Both the position numbers and the translations under genes were made by a program. A DNA stretch of 64,000 nt from Toxotes chatareus (taxonomy: Eukaryota; Chordata; Actinopteri; Toxotidae). Shown here piece by piece: positions 38,312 through 48,184 of the stretch; the first letter of the stretch is position 1, and the number at the start of each line of letters is the position of its first letter. The notes beneath the pieces were generated by a model. That model ran no database searches. It was given only the letters and a program-made list of their open reading frames with translations, and was not told the origin of the DNA. The stretch is taken from NCBI GenBank assembly GCA_016801885.1, contig CM028882.1, positions 15,145,047 to 15,209,046 of the forward strand. Direction: 5' to 3'.

Positions 38312-39689
38312 ATGTATTGCCCATCTGATATCCTTCAATCTGAGTGCTCTCCCTCTGAGCTCTATCTCCCTGTCTCACCACATTCAGTCCTCTCCTCCTT
38401 GCACCTCTCCTCTCCAGGCCAGGTCTGGACTATATTATGAATCCCATTCAGATGCCAAACTACCTCAATTTATATTTTCAGATAAATATTATCCCAGGAT
38501 GAGGACATTCATGAGCTAACAGTAATTTCTCCTTGTACAAAAACTGTGGGCAGTTAAGCACATCAAGTAAATATATTCTGAAACAGTAAATGTTTACATT
38601 TGTGGCATTTTTAACGATTGGACCAACCAGTCTGTCCAAGAAGATCAGGTGGAAGTAAAAAAAAAACACCTCAAGCAAATCACCAGTCCATCAAACAGAC
38701 ATCTCTACTAATCACATCAAGAGGAGCCTCAGTTTTCACCTGAACTGCATGTCTCTGGATTGTGGGAGAAAGCTATGCACCCAGAGGAATCCCTCTAAAC
38801 ACAGGAAGAATATAACAGCTCCACACAGAAAGGAGCTGGGCTGAGAATGAAAGGCAAATGCTTATTGCTGTGACATTTCTGCCACTGACCCATAATACCG
38901 CTATTTACATGTCTGCATCCACACATCTGCATACATACACTTTCTGGGAATATGTCATTTACTGTATACTGCAACTAATAAATATCTTGCAGTTCAAGAA
39001 ACAAACACAATGCTCATTGCACCAGAACAAATAAAAATAGGTCTGTAAACCCTATAAAAATTCTTTGACTTATGAAAGATGGGATAAGTGTCCTGTCAGA
39101 GAGAATGCTGATCCAAAGAAGCTGAGTTTTTAAATTTTGTTTTTAGTTTAGTCATGCTAATAAATGCTTTTTAAGTGATTGCATTTTTCAAGCCAACCTC
39201 ACTTTTAAGATTAAGGGGAGTCTAGAAAATCTTGAAAGTGAAGCCAATCTGGACCCTTTAATTCGTCCAGCAGTGTGTTTTATGTCTCAACAATTATGTG
39301 ATGCTGTAAACATTTACAGGGATGAAAAGTAATGAATGTTAGCACTCCCTCGACACACATAAAGTTTGAAACTGGCCTAAACTAAGGTTTTGTAATGATG
39401 GAATTTTGGTACAAAGCACGAAGCCAAAATCAAAGTAGTAGTAAAACCCCATTTTATGTGTATATGTGTGTGTCAGTGTGTAGACTCAAAAGGACAGATG
39501 CAGGAAGTCCACTCAGCACATTGGTTCAGCTCTACGCTAAGTGATGTGAGAGTGAAGGATTGTGAGCCGTGGAGCTATACAGAGAAAAACTGAGTGAGAA
39601 AGAAAGACAGGTTCGGTAAGCACTAAGAGCCAGGCCAATTAGAAGTATGGGTGTTCTGGACAGTGGCCATCCAGAGAGTAGTGAGAGAG

Positions 39690-39754
<65 letters not shown>

Positions 39755-41848
39755 CGACAGAGAGTAGAGATTGGCCAGCAAAAGAGCAAGAAATAAAGCA
39801 TGTATGTGTGCATGTGCGTGTGTGCGTATCAGAGGGAAATGGTTGATAATCATGACATGTCTTACACTTTATCTACAACCTCCATGACACTCATCAGTTG
39901 ACCTCCTTATCACTCAATTACCCTGCTGTGCTCTGATCTGCGGATTTGCTTCTTTGATCTCTCTTCTCCTCAGCTTTTCCCTGTGTTTAAGTGAAGTACA
40001 TCCCAGATAAAAGCTCTTATCCTCTTTAAAATTTCATTCCAGACAGGCTGTTCATATGCACATCTGTATTGTTTTGACAGTCACCTGTTTACCTGAGTAA
40101 ACGCAATATTCTGAATACTTTAATGTGGCTGAAAATATAATTAAGCAAAAAAGTAAAGGAAATACAAGCCTTCATCGTGTGCACATTTTAGATAGACACA
40201 TTTTATCCTGTCTCCCTTTAACTGAAAATCATTTAATCCATGTTTATGTTCATTATGTTGTAAATTAGAAGTTCAAAAGTATGTAGTTAATATATAACTA
40301 CAAAATCAGCTTTTGTACACACATGAACCATCAGCCATCTGTTATTATTTAGATGGAGAGGAAGCGTACAGTTTGGACTTTGCATAAAATATATGTCTGA
40401 GCTTTGACATTGCTCAGACACATTGCTCAGACACTATATGCATTGTCACTCTGTTGGTATAAATACTGACTGAACATACACAGTTTCTGTCTGCTACTGA
40501 AGATCATGTGATATGATCAAAAGCTCCAGAACAGCTACTAAATGGACCTTGAAGTGGGTCTGTTTTCTGAATGTGGATTATGTGTAATTGTTTATTTTTC
40601 CTGTTCCCACTGAAAAAAAGGGACATATTGCCTGGAGAGAGTGGAAATTGCTGATAATTACATAAACCTCAGTAAATGATATTAGAACTGTTTGTTTGGA
40701 TGTACAGTGCAGCACGTTTGTGGATGTGAATGCATGAATGTGTAATGAACGAAAAACAGAACCAGGTTAAATCAATGAGGAATAACAGCAAAATCATTAC
40801 TAGTAATACACTCTTTGGTGGCTGCCAGAAGGAGACAGAGGTATTTCTGATCAACTTTTGGTACTGACAGCTGCCTGGGCACGTCCTATAACCATTAGAA
40901 AAATTAAATGAAAAACACTAAGTACAGCCAAAATATAAATGCAAAGATTCCTAAAGTCCAGAAGGCAGTGTCAATATCGACTGGGAACTGAGTCATCACA
41001 AATACTCTTTGGAGGGGGTGAGAATATATGTGTTTATGCCTCAAAACATTTTAAAGATATTATGGTCATGCATTAAAACTTATAATAGAACCATGCCATT
41101 TAAATACACACATGCAGAAAGAGCAGTTTTAGGAGCTCCATGGCCTCAAGGTATGTGCATGATCCATGAAAGGCTCCCTAGTGTGAACATCTGTACAAAT
41201 GTCTAACCTGCACTACTGGCAGGCCACATGTATACAAGCCAAGACTCTATACAACTATGTGAAAGGAATTCAGTATAACCACATGTATAGACTATCACAA
41301 TATGCAAGTATGCCTACCTCAAAGCCACAAGATACTGTTGCACAGTGGCTGTACAGTCATTTAGTCTATATAAATTACTTTGTTTATTATTTGCATGAGG
41401 CTTGTTTTAATGTGTGAACAGTTATTTAGCCCTGGATCAAATGCAAATTATGAGTCAGTATCTGCAGAGCAACCAGATAGCAGGGAAGGACAGCCTCTGG
41501 CTAAACTTGTTGATGTCACGCCTCCCCCTCATTAGAAATCAGCTCCTCATTCAAATTCACCCACTGATGCTCCTGGAAACACAACGAGCTTATTTTATGG
41601 GGCCAAACACGCCTTCCTTTCCCCTGCACTGTCATATTGTCGAGCTACAGGTGCTTGGGGGGGACCGAAGGGACGTGAGAGGCTTTTTCCGTGCGCTTTT
41701 TCAGCAACAGGAACGCAGCCTGTAGCACAGCAGTAGCAGCCTCCCCGTCATGGTCTCATTCATTATACCCACAACCTGGTGTTAACGCCGCTGAAGGCTC
41801 TTAACTCACCCCGAGTCTGCTCTGGACCCTCCGCAAATACTCTTCCAT
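12044..41848 (-). CDS. prune2: Prune homolog 2 with BCH domain (BMCC1/BNIPXL-type), multi-exon
   Basis: A large cytoplasmic, mainly neuronal scaffold of the BNIP2/caytaxin group. In mammals it binds RhoA and related regulators and is not a proven enzyme. From 41848 downwards the coding exons are 41810-41848, (36967-36991 doubtful), 35974-36038, 35276-35478, 34666-34832, 33076-33210, 32164-32252, 24411-24560, 23773-24104, 19931-23620, 17414-17962, 16237-16264, 15904-15979, 15235-15456, 14806-14985, 13812-13911, 13486-13617, 12426-12512 and 12044-12142. All phases agree and sum to about 2,120 codons; the final exon is uncertain. The N-terminus MEEYLRRVQSRLG matches human MEEFLQRAKSKLN. Next come a Prune-like DHH/DHHA2 region, a long disordered acidic Ser-rich middle, and a C-terminal BCH domain with NGATPRRRMPG and FIIVHPSWFIRT. 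The DHH motif is lost. The middle is much shorter than in human (about 3,090 aa total). Confidence 0.9.
12426..12512 (-). CDS. prune2: prune2 exon: BCH core, HPSWF motif
   Basis: 87 bases encoding LKKNLKMFIIVHPSWFIRT and LLGITRPFI. VHPSWFIRT is diagnostic of the BNIP2-type BCH domain. Confidence 0.95.
13486..13617 (-). CDS. prune2: prune2 exon: BCH core, NGATPRRRMPG
   Basis: 132 bases encoding YVISTLELMVAEDYMIVYLN, then GATPRRRMPG and WMKKCYQMIDR, nearly identical to mammalian PRUNE2. The donor is AG/GTATTA. Confidence 0.96.
13812..13911 (-). CDS. prune2: prune2 exon: start of BCH domain
   Basis: 100 bases encoding YYAEQNAIIVFAACFLPDSD and YVMENLFL, the first strands of the BCH fold. The donor CT/GTAAGT and the acceptor TTGTCAG agree in phase. 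Confidence 0.95.
14806..14985 (-). CDS. prune2: prune2 exon: pre-BCH linker and VVIGEQEHRIDM
   Basis: 180 bases encoding an acidic linker and then RLWRSVVIGEQEHRIDMK and IEPYKRVISHGG, strongly conserved in PRUNE2 and BNIP2 relatives. The donor is GGAG/GTACGG. Confidence 0.95.
15235..15456 (-). CDS. prune2: prune2 exon: LDTPDEADS acidic segment
   Basis: 222 bases encoding RRKLAAPPMNVSLDHSEGS and VNIDELDTPDEADSLEF, matching human INLSLDQSEGS and VNVDELDTPDEADSFEY in type and order. The acceptor has a CTCTCTCTGACCAG tract and the donor is CATG/GTGAGA. Confidence 0.94.
15600..15770. repeat. TTA-rich simple repeat and fish repeat tail
   Basis: TTATTATTATTATT and ATTATTAATAATAATAATA tracts flank TTTATATAGCGC, a motif often found at ends of fish interspersed elements. 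It lies in a prune2 intron. Confidence 0.55.
15904..15979 (-). CDS. prune2: prune2 short exon
   Basis: 76 bases beginning phase 0 after CTCCCAACAG, encoding RDGAAGMMMKMASSEETAEE and MDNRE, then donor GAAG/GTAAAC. Joined to the next exon it gives REDPPSSADL, like human RPEPPNSLDL. The frame also continues upstream into a hydrophobic stretch (see findings), so the 5' boundary is less certain. Confidence 0.65.
16237..16264 (-). CDS. prune2: prune2 28-bp microexon (probable)
   Basis: A strong acceptor (TATTGTTTCCTCAG) and a strong GTGAGT donor frame 28 bases encoding (S)PHVQPGNEA. It is phase-compatible with both neighbours and resolves an otherwise impossible phase jump between the exons at 17.4 and 15.9 kb. 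Confidence 0.55.
17414..17962 (-). CDS. prune2: prune2 tyrosine/glutamine-rich exon (probable)
   Basis: About 549 bases (182 codons) open in the phase demanded by the giant exon (ends 2, starts 1), with donor TCAAG/GTGAGC. The translation is rich in Tyr, Gln, Glu and Ser, with Tyr about every 6-10 residues in acidic or polar contexts, for example QYGSEQAESYYEAG, SQYQAEGHCQYE and HYQLEGQPFYQ. I do not recognise a human counterpart. The acceptor (CCCTGGAAG) is weak, so the 5' end could shift by a few bases. Confidence 0.65.
18118..18143. repeat. (TATG)n tetranucleotide repeat
   Basis: About six TATG units lie in a prune2 intron. Confidence 0.95.
19110..19300. repeat. Fish interspersed repeat in prune2 intron
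   Basis: The text GGACTACTGGTCCCGACA... and TGTTTATACCATGAAAGGTC followed by CCAAAGAGGTAATAAAAAT is recognisable as a repeat family common in percomorph introns. It is flanked by CA-rich tracts. I do not know its class. Confidence 0.6.
19931..23620 (-). CDS. prune2: prune2 giant exon (disordered middle region)
   Basis: 3,690 bases, 1,229 codons without a stop, acceptor CTGTACTTAG and donor TTAAG/GTAAGC. The first residues include ELVSPDSGMTTIRSSRSSK and SVFLSDDSPVGE, essentially identical to the human PRUNE2 segment at the same place. The rest is acidic, Ser/Thr/Pro-rich and probably disordered. Two similar modules, MWNMTIRDDSLSPLTTPD and MWNTTIQEDSSSTITSPE, resemble repeated modules of the human protein. 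The segment LEMDYIVVSG matches human MDYILVN. The human equivalent exon is roughly twice as long. Confidence 0.96.
23773..24104 (-). CDS. prune2: prune2 exon: end of DHHA2 domain
   Basis: 332 bases encoding ICCELEES..., a DHHA2-terminal segment (EEEIQGLLKDFVDRR), then SSRTSSTEGVAGSVEFSQGS and SGINDMDGSDIE, matching human SRTSSTEAVAGSAPLSQGSS. The donor is AG/GTGTTA. Confidence 0.95.
24411..24560 (-). CDS. prune2: prune2 exon: DHHA2 domain core
   Basis: 150 bases, phase 0 to 0, encoding DWHAYVDGLKSFSHRHGYDG, then LVVLLS and PRQQVAVYSNNTDILNQ, like human FDVLILFSSYL and RRQIAVYSEN. The acceptor is TTCTCTCTTACAG. Confidence 0.93.
29370..29450. repeat. Fish interspersed repeat fragment (GAGCAAGGCA type)
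   Basis: The segment CCTGAGCAAGGCAGTTGACC followed by CCTATTGGTTCCTG resembles a motif found in a very widespread fish repeat. A reverse-orientation relative occurs at about 54480-54620. Confidence 0.6.
30125..30175. repeat. Perfect 16-bp inverted repeat with 19-base loop
   Basis: Arms AGACTGACTAATGTAT (30125-30140) and ATACATTAGTCAGTCT (30160-30175) are exact reverse complements. The loop itself contains TGTAC-A-GTACA. Confidence 0.93.
30298..30357. repeat. (CA)n microsatellite
   Basis: About 30 uninterrupted CA units. Confidence 0.98.
32164..32252 (-). CDS. prune2: prune2 exon: DHHA2 segment LLTMELKEFSDGDM
   Basis: 89 bases encoding LERLLTMELKEFSDGDMTIA and LSSVTTDKQ; human has MLKDLKELSDGEIKVAISTV. 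The donor is CAG/GTAAGT. Confidence 0.93.
33076..33210 (-). CDS. prune2: prune2 exon: linker before DHHA2
   Basis: 135 bases encoding ALRMQSEAMWNKHGRRSAQL and DELMRSVERW. Identity to human is weak but position, length and phase fit. The acceptor is GTGTGTCTACAG and the donor CAAC/GTGCGT. Confidence 0.82.
33966..34094. repeat. (CTGT/CCTG)n compound tetranucleotide array
   Basis: Alternating blocks of CTGT and CCTG units over about 130 bases lie in a prune2 intron. CCTG runs are of the type that expand in human CNBP intron 1. Confidence 0.97.
34666..34832 (-). CDS. prune2: prune2 exon: HTLESSILRVVHHDG
   Basis: 167 bases encoding SEYHTLESSILRVVHHDG and AREILQEAAEHIRATLGE; human has EDKTLESAVVKVI and LKEILQEAPELI. 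This is where Prune1 carries its DHH motif, just upstream of HTLES; here and in human PRUNE2 that motif is missing. Confidence 0.93.
35276..35478 (-). CDS. prune2: prune2 exon: GLCLPVL segment
   Basis: 203 bases encoding KETSGGLCLPVLCDRR, then LPGETVRYLQRV and RKLSLTLLRDGLLD. It corresponds to human PPGVLCLPVLNIPRTEFNYF and GKLSITLVGSSVL. The acceptor is GTGTCCCCTAG and the donor AG/GTAAAC. Confidence 0.9.
35974..36038 (-). CDS. prune2: prune2 exon: first Prune motif (DVDT)
   Basis: 65 bases encoding GPEPDVDTVAATLCLALHLS Q. It aligns with human GPKSCDLDSLISTFTYAYFL and with the metal-binding DxD of active Prune1. The acceptor is GCTGTTTTAG and the donor CAG/GTAGCA. Confidence 0.88.
36967..36991 (-). 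CDS. prune2: Possible prune2 exon 2 (25 bp, frame conflict)
   Basis: A segment between a GGTGCAG acceptor and a good GTGAGT donor. Its length agrees with the phases of the exons either side, but the phase-consistent reading gives AAGRACTS. The reading that resembles human RLEKVHVVIG (RLQGELVLV) is one base out of phase. It could be an assembly indel, a wrong boundary or not an exon. Confidence 0.35.
38233..38308. repeat. (TG)n microsatellite
   Basis: About 38 TG units lie between the doubtful prune2 exon 2 and exon 1. Confidence 0.98.
38660..38850. repeat. Common fish interspersed repeat (CATGTCTCTGG...GTGGGAG type)
   Basis: The words GCATGTCTCTGGATTGTGGG, then CACCCAGAGGAA and CTCCACACAGAAAGG follow the order of a repeat widespread in vertebrate genomes and abundant in fish. 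This copy is diverged. Confidence 0.7.
39700..39750. repeat. (GA)n microsatellite
   Basis: About 25 GA units lie in prune2 intron sequence. Confidence 0.97.
41810..41848 (-). CDS. prune2: prune2 first coding exon
   Basis: 13 codons, MEEYLRRVQSRLG, followed by a GTGAGT donor. Human PRUNE2 begins MEEFLQRAKSKLN, so both start and length agree. The frame is open upstream but has no conserved sequence, so this ATG is chosen. Confidence 0.9.
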
Positions 41849-42150
41849 GTCGGCCTGCGTCGCTACGGTGCCGTTGCAGATCTCTCCATAGACCAAGTTT
41901 CGGCAATGAGGCTGCCGATGTGTGTGTGTATTATTTTTTTTCTCTCCGGTTCCGAGTCCCCCCGCTGCGCTCGCACTGCAGCACTCTCTGCTGCTGTGTG
42001 TGCCGTCGGTCCTCCCCTTCTCTACGGGGCGAACCCACAACACCCAGCAGTGGGTGTGACGGCAGGAAGAGGAGATCCGACGGAGGCGCGCTCGGTGATT
42101 CAACCGCGTTCCCTGCGGAATGGATCCCCCCCACCCCTCCTCCCCATACA

Positions 42151-42185
<35 letters not shown>

Positions 42186-42430
42186 GCCCACTCCACCCAC
42201 CAAACCCTCCCCGTGAACACACACACATGCGCACACACCTATCGGATCCCGTACCGTACATAGTCTCAACGTCCAAAAAAAAAAAAAAAAAAAAAAATCT
42301 GTGCGTGTGTGTTGTGAATGATAAGCAGCAGCGCTCCAGCACCTCGGACAGCACTCTTTCATTGCCAGTGGCTTTAGTAATGATATAAGCACCTTCACAG
42401 CTTTGGTCTGCCGCAATTTTTTACACATTT
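41849..42430 (-). promoter_or_regulatory. prune2 5' untranslated region and promoter area
   Basis: The sequence upstream of the first coding exon is relatively GC- and CpG-rich (for example around 41930-42120) compared with the surroundings. It also contains a CA microsatellite (42150-42181) and a 23-base A run (42275-42297). No TATA box is claimed. Confidence 0.5.
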
Positions 42431-45400
42431 TCCCCCCTATTTTGCCGCAATATGATCAAAACCACAGCCTGAATCAAAGTGCAGTGTAGTGCAACGCTTT
42501 TCTGGTATGTGAGTGTGTGTGACAGGAAGCACTTTAATTAATCTGAATGATGACCCTGGGAGGGAAAACAGAAAACACCCCAAGACAGAAGCTCTCTCCC
42601 TTTACACACACACACACACACATTGGAAAGGCGACCAGTCCTCAATCTTTAATATTTAAAATGGACAAGGCATTTATCATTGGGTTGGGGTGGCACCAGA
42701 CTATGAGTATCTCTCCATCTCTCTCTCAACGTATCGCTCTCTCTTCCCCCCTAAATTTAACCCTTCAGGAGGCCCAGAGGTTAAAAAAGCTGTTGGACCC
42801 CTGTTGACCCCCATGTACAAGACACGGGTCACAACACTGGATAATAATGGATGATTTGGGGTCCCTGGAGGTCTGGGACAATCACCCACTTTACCTTACA
42901 AAATTAAACTACACTTTAGGCCAACCCTACTCCGTATAGAGGCCCTGAGAAAAGAGTAACAGAAATTGGATGTTAATCACAAGATCAGCATAGATGGCTG
43001 CAATTTTCTTCTAAGCAGTCAGAAAAGGGCATAGTTGTATTTGTGCATGTGCCTTTTTCAGTGTTACTGTCTATAGCTTTTAGTTGATTCCACATTTGTT
43101 GGAATCCATCGTTGCTGTACTCTTCTGCTGCAGCAGGAAATATGAGCATCTCTAAGAGATGTTGTGGTTTCCCATTTGTGGTGAAGGCAGTGATACTCTG
43201 GTCTTAATGGAAGCTGCCTTAGTGCACTGTCACTGCAGGAAGCCAAAAGGCTCAGACCAGAGTCAAGCCAGATTTAATCAATATGACTTCCAGCCACAAT
43301 CTTCAAAATAAAACCCTCACTGATGATTACATACAGTGTGTTTTCTGAAATGTGTCCCCTAAACCTGGCTTTTTAAAATACGTTTTCCTTCAGTCTGGAT
43401 TTTTTTTTTTCCTGGGATGCCTTTCATCAACCCCTTAAAGAATAAGCTTGAACTCGTTAAATTTAAAAGCAGACAGAGCTAAATCTTGGGCAAAGCAGAG
43501 AAAGCAACAGTGACCACTCTCTCTCTCTTCCTTTTCCTGTGTGATTCTTCAGTGTTCACATAAAGCAGTAAATCCTGTAACACAAAAACTCATGTTTGAG
43601 TTAAGATATTGAAAACTTAAAACAGTAACTGCTGTAGTTCTGATAATATGTGACACCTCGTCCTCTACTGTTGGCCAGTTATGGATGACCATAAGAAAAG
43701 TGCAAACTCAAACAGTAAACAGATCTAGAAATAAAAGTTCATTATGAGTTGTGCCTGAGGAGTTCAAGGTTTTGGGGGTAAACTCAGGTTTAAGCTTTTC
43801 TTTTGAGATCTGTAGTGAGTTTTTCTGTGGATTTGTATGCTGATGAATGATTGCTGTAATGGCAGCTGATGAGAAGGAATAAACCTCAGTGTGGTCACTG
43901 TGTAGTTGTAGTCCACTGTAGCATTATCAGGGCTAGTTTGGTCAAATGGGTAATTTTTGAATACTAATGCAATATGAAGAATAGCCTGACAGGCTATGAA
44001 AGCACAGATGAGGTGAAGAAGAGTTTACAGCTATTCAGAGAGTTTAGGAAAACTGTAAGGGGGAATCTGATTCAAGGTTGCTCTTGTGGCCAACAACAAG
44101 ATAAGAGGGCCTCAGTATCACTATCATCAGAAGAAGAGACACATGAGAGAGGGTCAGCTTAGTGAGTGGTCGGTTGGTGAGACATGTTGTGAGTATAGTC
44201 TTCAAATGCTTCAAATTTGTTTAGGCTGTTTTCAGTGAGAACACAGGCGATGTAAAAAATACTACACAGAAGTTAGTGGGCCACTTAGGAAAGGTAAGGA
44301 AGAGTGCCTCCCTCGATGTTCCACTAAAGGAGGTCACAGAAAATCAATAGTAGCAATAGATAGTAGCAGTTTTCAAAGAGGAAGGATGTGATAATTATGG
44401 TGAGTTGTGTATGGGTCTTGTCAGCGCCAGAGTCTACAAACCCTATTTACAGAAAATACTAAAGGAAAAAACCAGAACAAATTAAGGGTTTCCCGTGTTA
44501 CTTTCATCACACGGAAAATCGCCCATAATTTTTCAGCGCTTACATGTAAGTGACTTTTTTGTGATCCCAGCTGCTCTGCTCACTAATCTATCACAGCATT
44601 TTTTCCGCTTTATAATGAATGGATAATAATAGCAAATTTGGTTGGATCCAGTTTAGTGTGTTTGTGTGTCTGTAAGAGATGTAATTACACAACGTTACAC
44701 AACTTTACAGCAACGTTGAGAAAGACTGGAAGAAAGAAAGAAAGCAAAATGACCAAGAGTCAAAATGACCATCTTTCAAATTAATTCAGAAAATTAAAAT
44801 CACCAAAATATCTTTTCACATGTCTTTTCTTTATCACAGACAAGGCAGAATTTACATGTGTTTTTCTTGAGACACATTTTAATCCTAGGCTTATCTGTCT
44901 TTGGGGTCATTGTCAGCTACAGATGTTTGACCTGTCCAGATCACAGTTAGGAAACACTATGTGCTAAGCCTTATACAGTCAAAACTTTGATTTTAGAAAG
45001 TTGTAACATTTGTTAAAATGTTCTGTGCACATCTGTAGGTGCTGTGTATGAGATTGTTTCCTTAGCATGGAGCTCATTAAGCAGAAAAATATCAAAATGT
45101 CAGTTATAAAGCTATAAAGGAGCAGTACTCTTTATTTAGATTCCATTGTCCTGTCAGGTATTCCTGTTATTTTGTCCACTCCTGTAACATTTCCATTCAC
45201 AATATGTCATGGCCAGACATAATCCAAATAGATGCTGCATTCACGTTGTTCTGGTGATAGTTTTTTTTTTTTTTTTTTTGTTGCTCTTTTAGTTTGAGGC
45301 TGTGGCAAGTTTGACTGAAAGAGCATGACTGAAAACTTAACATTGCAGTGTACCAAGTCTGCCACTGTGATGAATGATGATGATGCAGTTATACCTGACT
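42431..45400. other. Intergenic region, prune2 to foxb2, left part
   Basis: No gene or RNA is seen. It has CA at about 42604-42622 and a T run at 45261-45279. The short open frames in it show no family resemblance. Confidence 0.5.
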
Positions 45401-45409
45401 ATAACTGAG

Positions 45410-46660
45410 GTAACTCTTGAAGGCAACAGGCAGACACGCTGCAGCTTTGATCCATTAATGCCCCTGTTTGCTCGCTCTTTTATGGGGACAACGGAAAGCT
45501 CTGTCGTATTTTGCCTCTAAATAATTTCCCATTACACAAGTAAGGCTTACAGCGTCTGCACCACAGTCCTGAACCGGTTTAATTTTCCATTGAAAACAAT
45601 AGGCCCCGCTAATTGATTTTAATGGCTCTCTCCGCGACGATGCGCCCCTTATGACTTGGAGAGAGGTCTTTAAGATTATTATTATTAGTATAATTGCCAT
45701 TACCCCCACACTTTTCCCTTTGCGAATGGGAGACAGAGAAAGAATATCTTTGCCCTTAAGCTGAACAAATAATTATTAGAGACAGGAAACAAACAGACGA
45801 CCGTCACTCACACGCGCGCCTACACGCACGCACGCACACGCACACACACACACACACACGTGCACACATACACACAAATGCTCCACCTTAGAGTAGACCC
45901 CCTTCTGGCGACCCTCATTCCCTCCGCCGCCCCCTTCGTGCAGCGTGCCGCTTGTAATTTATGCAAAATTAATTGATACATCTTTTATAATTGATGTGCT
46001 GTAAACTTAATGAGTAATTTATGTAATTAGTCAATTAAGGATAATTCCAGCATATGTTCCGTATGCCCAGAAGGTGTGCTTTACAACTAGTTATTTGTCC
46101 AGGAGTTGGGTGCAGGCGAAGACTGCCGTAGACTACCTAATTAATTTTGTTATGCAGATCAGCCACGGTGTCTATTTAACGGTCCCCTTTGTGAAAACAG
46201 ATTTAATATTGATCTTTCCCGGGCGTTTAAAGAGGATGCTTTTACCCGCGCTGGCCTCTGTGGGCCTCATAGTTTCAGAAGCCATTTTTCAGGCTCCAGG
46301 AAAACAATTATGCCAAGAAAACAAAAAAGAAATAAAAATAACACAAGCACAGCGACGACTGCCTTTATTTAGCGGCGAAGACATGGATGTTCACTCTTTG
46401 TCAAGGTGGCACTAAAAAGCAATTTCCTTCCGATTACATGATATCTTTAAAATATGCTCTCCGTCGACACAGTTGACCTTTTGAGTGGGTTTGAAGGACT
46501 GAGACATAACGGGGGAGACACACCAGCTAATTAATTGATACAGTTTTGAATATTCATACCTAATACAGTGAGCTTGCCCTTAATTACATTGTTGGACTTC
46601 TCTCCTAGGAGGCTAAATCACGGAAGACTTAATTATTGTAATGTATTCGGGGGTCCACCG
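45410..46660. promoter_or_regulatory. Possible cis-regulatory block upstream of foxb2
   Basis: Dense TAATTA/ATTA-type homeodomain cores are embedded in non-repetitive sequence (for example 45955-46045 and 46520-46640). The 14-mer AATTAATTGATACA occurs at 45967 and 46529, and again 3' of foxb2. This composition, next to a developmental transcription factor, suggests conserved enhancers, but conservation itself cannot be seen here. It is interrupted by CA/CG-rich repeats at about 45815-45860. Confidence 0.45.
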
Positions 46661-46898
46661 GGGCACCGGGGAAGACAGGAGCCGTCAAGGACCCAGTCAT
46701 GACACCTGGCCAGAAGAAAAAAAAAAAAATTACGGGAAGGAGAGCAGCTTTTGTTGTTCTCCGCTGAACAGAATTCAGAGCAGGGGATGAAGTTTGTTTA
46801 CATCCTTGTAGGATTCACCGGAGAGTGTTTGAACAGACAGACAGCCGCCGGACTCCCCTCTCAGCAATTAATCAACAACAGTGCCTCACTCTCTCTCT

Positions 46899-46900
<2 letters not shown>

Positions 46901-46992
<92 letters not shown>
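46901..46992. repeat. (GT)46 microsatellite with adjacent GC alternation
   Basis: About 46 GT units are followed by GCGCGCGCGC at about 47001, a long alternating purine-pyrimidine run about 1.2 kb upstream of the foxb2 start. Confidence 0.98.
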
Positions 46993-46993
<1 letters not shown>

Positions 46994-47550
46994 CCTGAGT
47001 GCGCGCGCGCGTAATTGAGAGCAGAGCAGTAGCGCACTGATGATTGTGCGCAAAGGAAGACGTGATTTATTGTTTGCAAAGTCTGAAAGTGCAGTCGAGC
47101 AAATTTTAACAAAGAGGTTGTATTTACACATTCCATTCTTTACTATTTATTTCCCTCAACTGAAGTAGGCTAAGCTAAGATGGCACTTCAAATCCACATT
47201 CTCTGTCACGGTTACTTCAATCATGTATACTCAGCACAGGGCATCATTGAACATACTTGGAGAAAATCTTGATTTACAAAAAAAAAAGGGAATGTGTTTT
47301 CAGAAATGTTTGTGACGGGAGAGGTCAAAGGTCAGCTACAGATAAGCAGTTATGGAGCCATTGGGGATTTAGCTGCTTGCTCCGTCCCTTTAAACGGAGT
47401 TTAGTGGTAAGAATCAGTGACTCGGATTCTGTTCTGTCCCCGTGTAGGCTATTTTACGCGGGACTCTTTAATTGGAAACAGGAGATTAGAAGCAAATGCG
47501 TGTGCTGATCGCACCACCCACCCTTCATTTTTATTCATTTCTTTACCCCC

Positions 47551-47552
<2 letters not shown>

Positions 47553-47599
<47 letters not shown>

Positions 47600-47607
47600 T
47601 CTCTCTC
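47553..47607. repeat. (CT)n microsatellite
   Basis: A CT tract of about 40 bases, then CCCT and further CT units, about 0.6 kb upstream of foxb2. Confidence 0.96.
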
Positions 47608-47639
47608 ACACACACACAAACACACACAACCCTCTGCTC

Positions 47640-48184
47640 TCCCCTGACGTGTCCCCTAAGTGTCTGGATAATAGATAATAGAGCCGACGACCTGCGGGGG
47701 TCTTACAAAAACGGCACGGCGAGTGGGAGCATCGCACAAGAGGAGAAGAGCACACCCCACACACAGACAGCAAAGCAAACTGGCCCCTCACATCCTTCAA
47801 CCGCCGCGGAAACAGGGCGAACTCAGGAGACCTCACAACTTTTACGCACAGAGACCGACTTTTACGCACAACGACAAGAGCATAATTTGGCGAAGAGACA
47901 GATAAAAGTCTTCTTTCTTCGGATGCAGGAGCGTCTTAAGGATCTTACTTGACATCAGCGGACTTTTAGGCTACACGGTATTAATCTATGTGACGCAGGT
48001 AATCCTGCACTTGTTGGAAAAATTACCAACTTCCAATCTGATGGCTCAGAACTTTGGAACAGATCCGTCAGATGGGACTGATATGAAGACTGTCGAGTTA
48101 GCTCCGTAAACATAGCATTCTAAATAAAACTTTAAAGGCTTTTTTTATTTAGCAATTCAAACTTAAAGAAAATCGTATCCAGTC
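47640..48184 (+). promoter_or_regulatory. foxb2 proximal promoter and 5' untranslated region
   Basis: The sequence directly upstream of the ATG contains a 13-mer (ACTTTTACGCACA) repeated 20 bases apart at about 47838 and 47858. No splice signals are required to reach the ATG. The transcription start is not determined. Confidence 0.5.

Larger units (their letters stand above)
36992..41809 (-). other. First prune2 intron region
   Basis: No convincing coding exon was found. Contents are a purine-rich tract (37700-38100), the TG repeat, the interspersed repeat at 38.7 kb, the GA repeat, and a tandem 13-mer (CATTGCTCAGACA) at about 40408-40435. Confidence 0.5.

Noticed and set aside
41779..42428. 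Several overlapping 100-165 codon frames
   Set aside because: GC-rich prune2 promoter and CA repeat produce open frames; none shows family similarity apart from the 13-codon first prune2 exon.
46751..47136. Cys/Val and His/Thr repeat frames
   Set aside because: Translations of the GT microsatellite.
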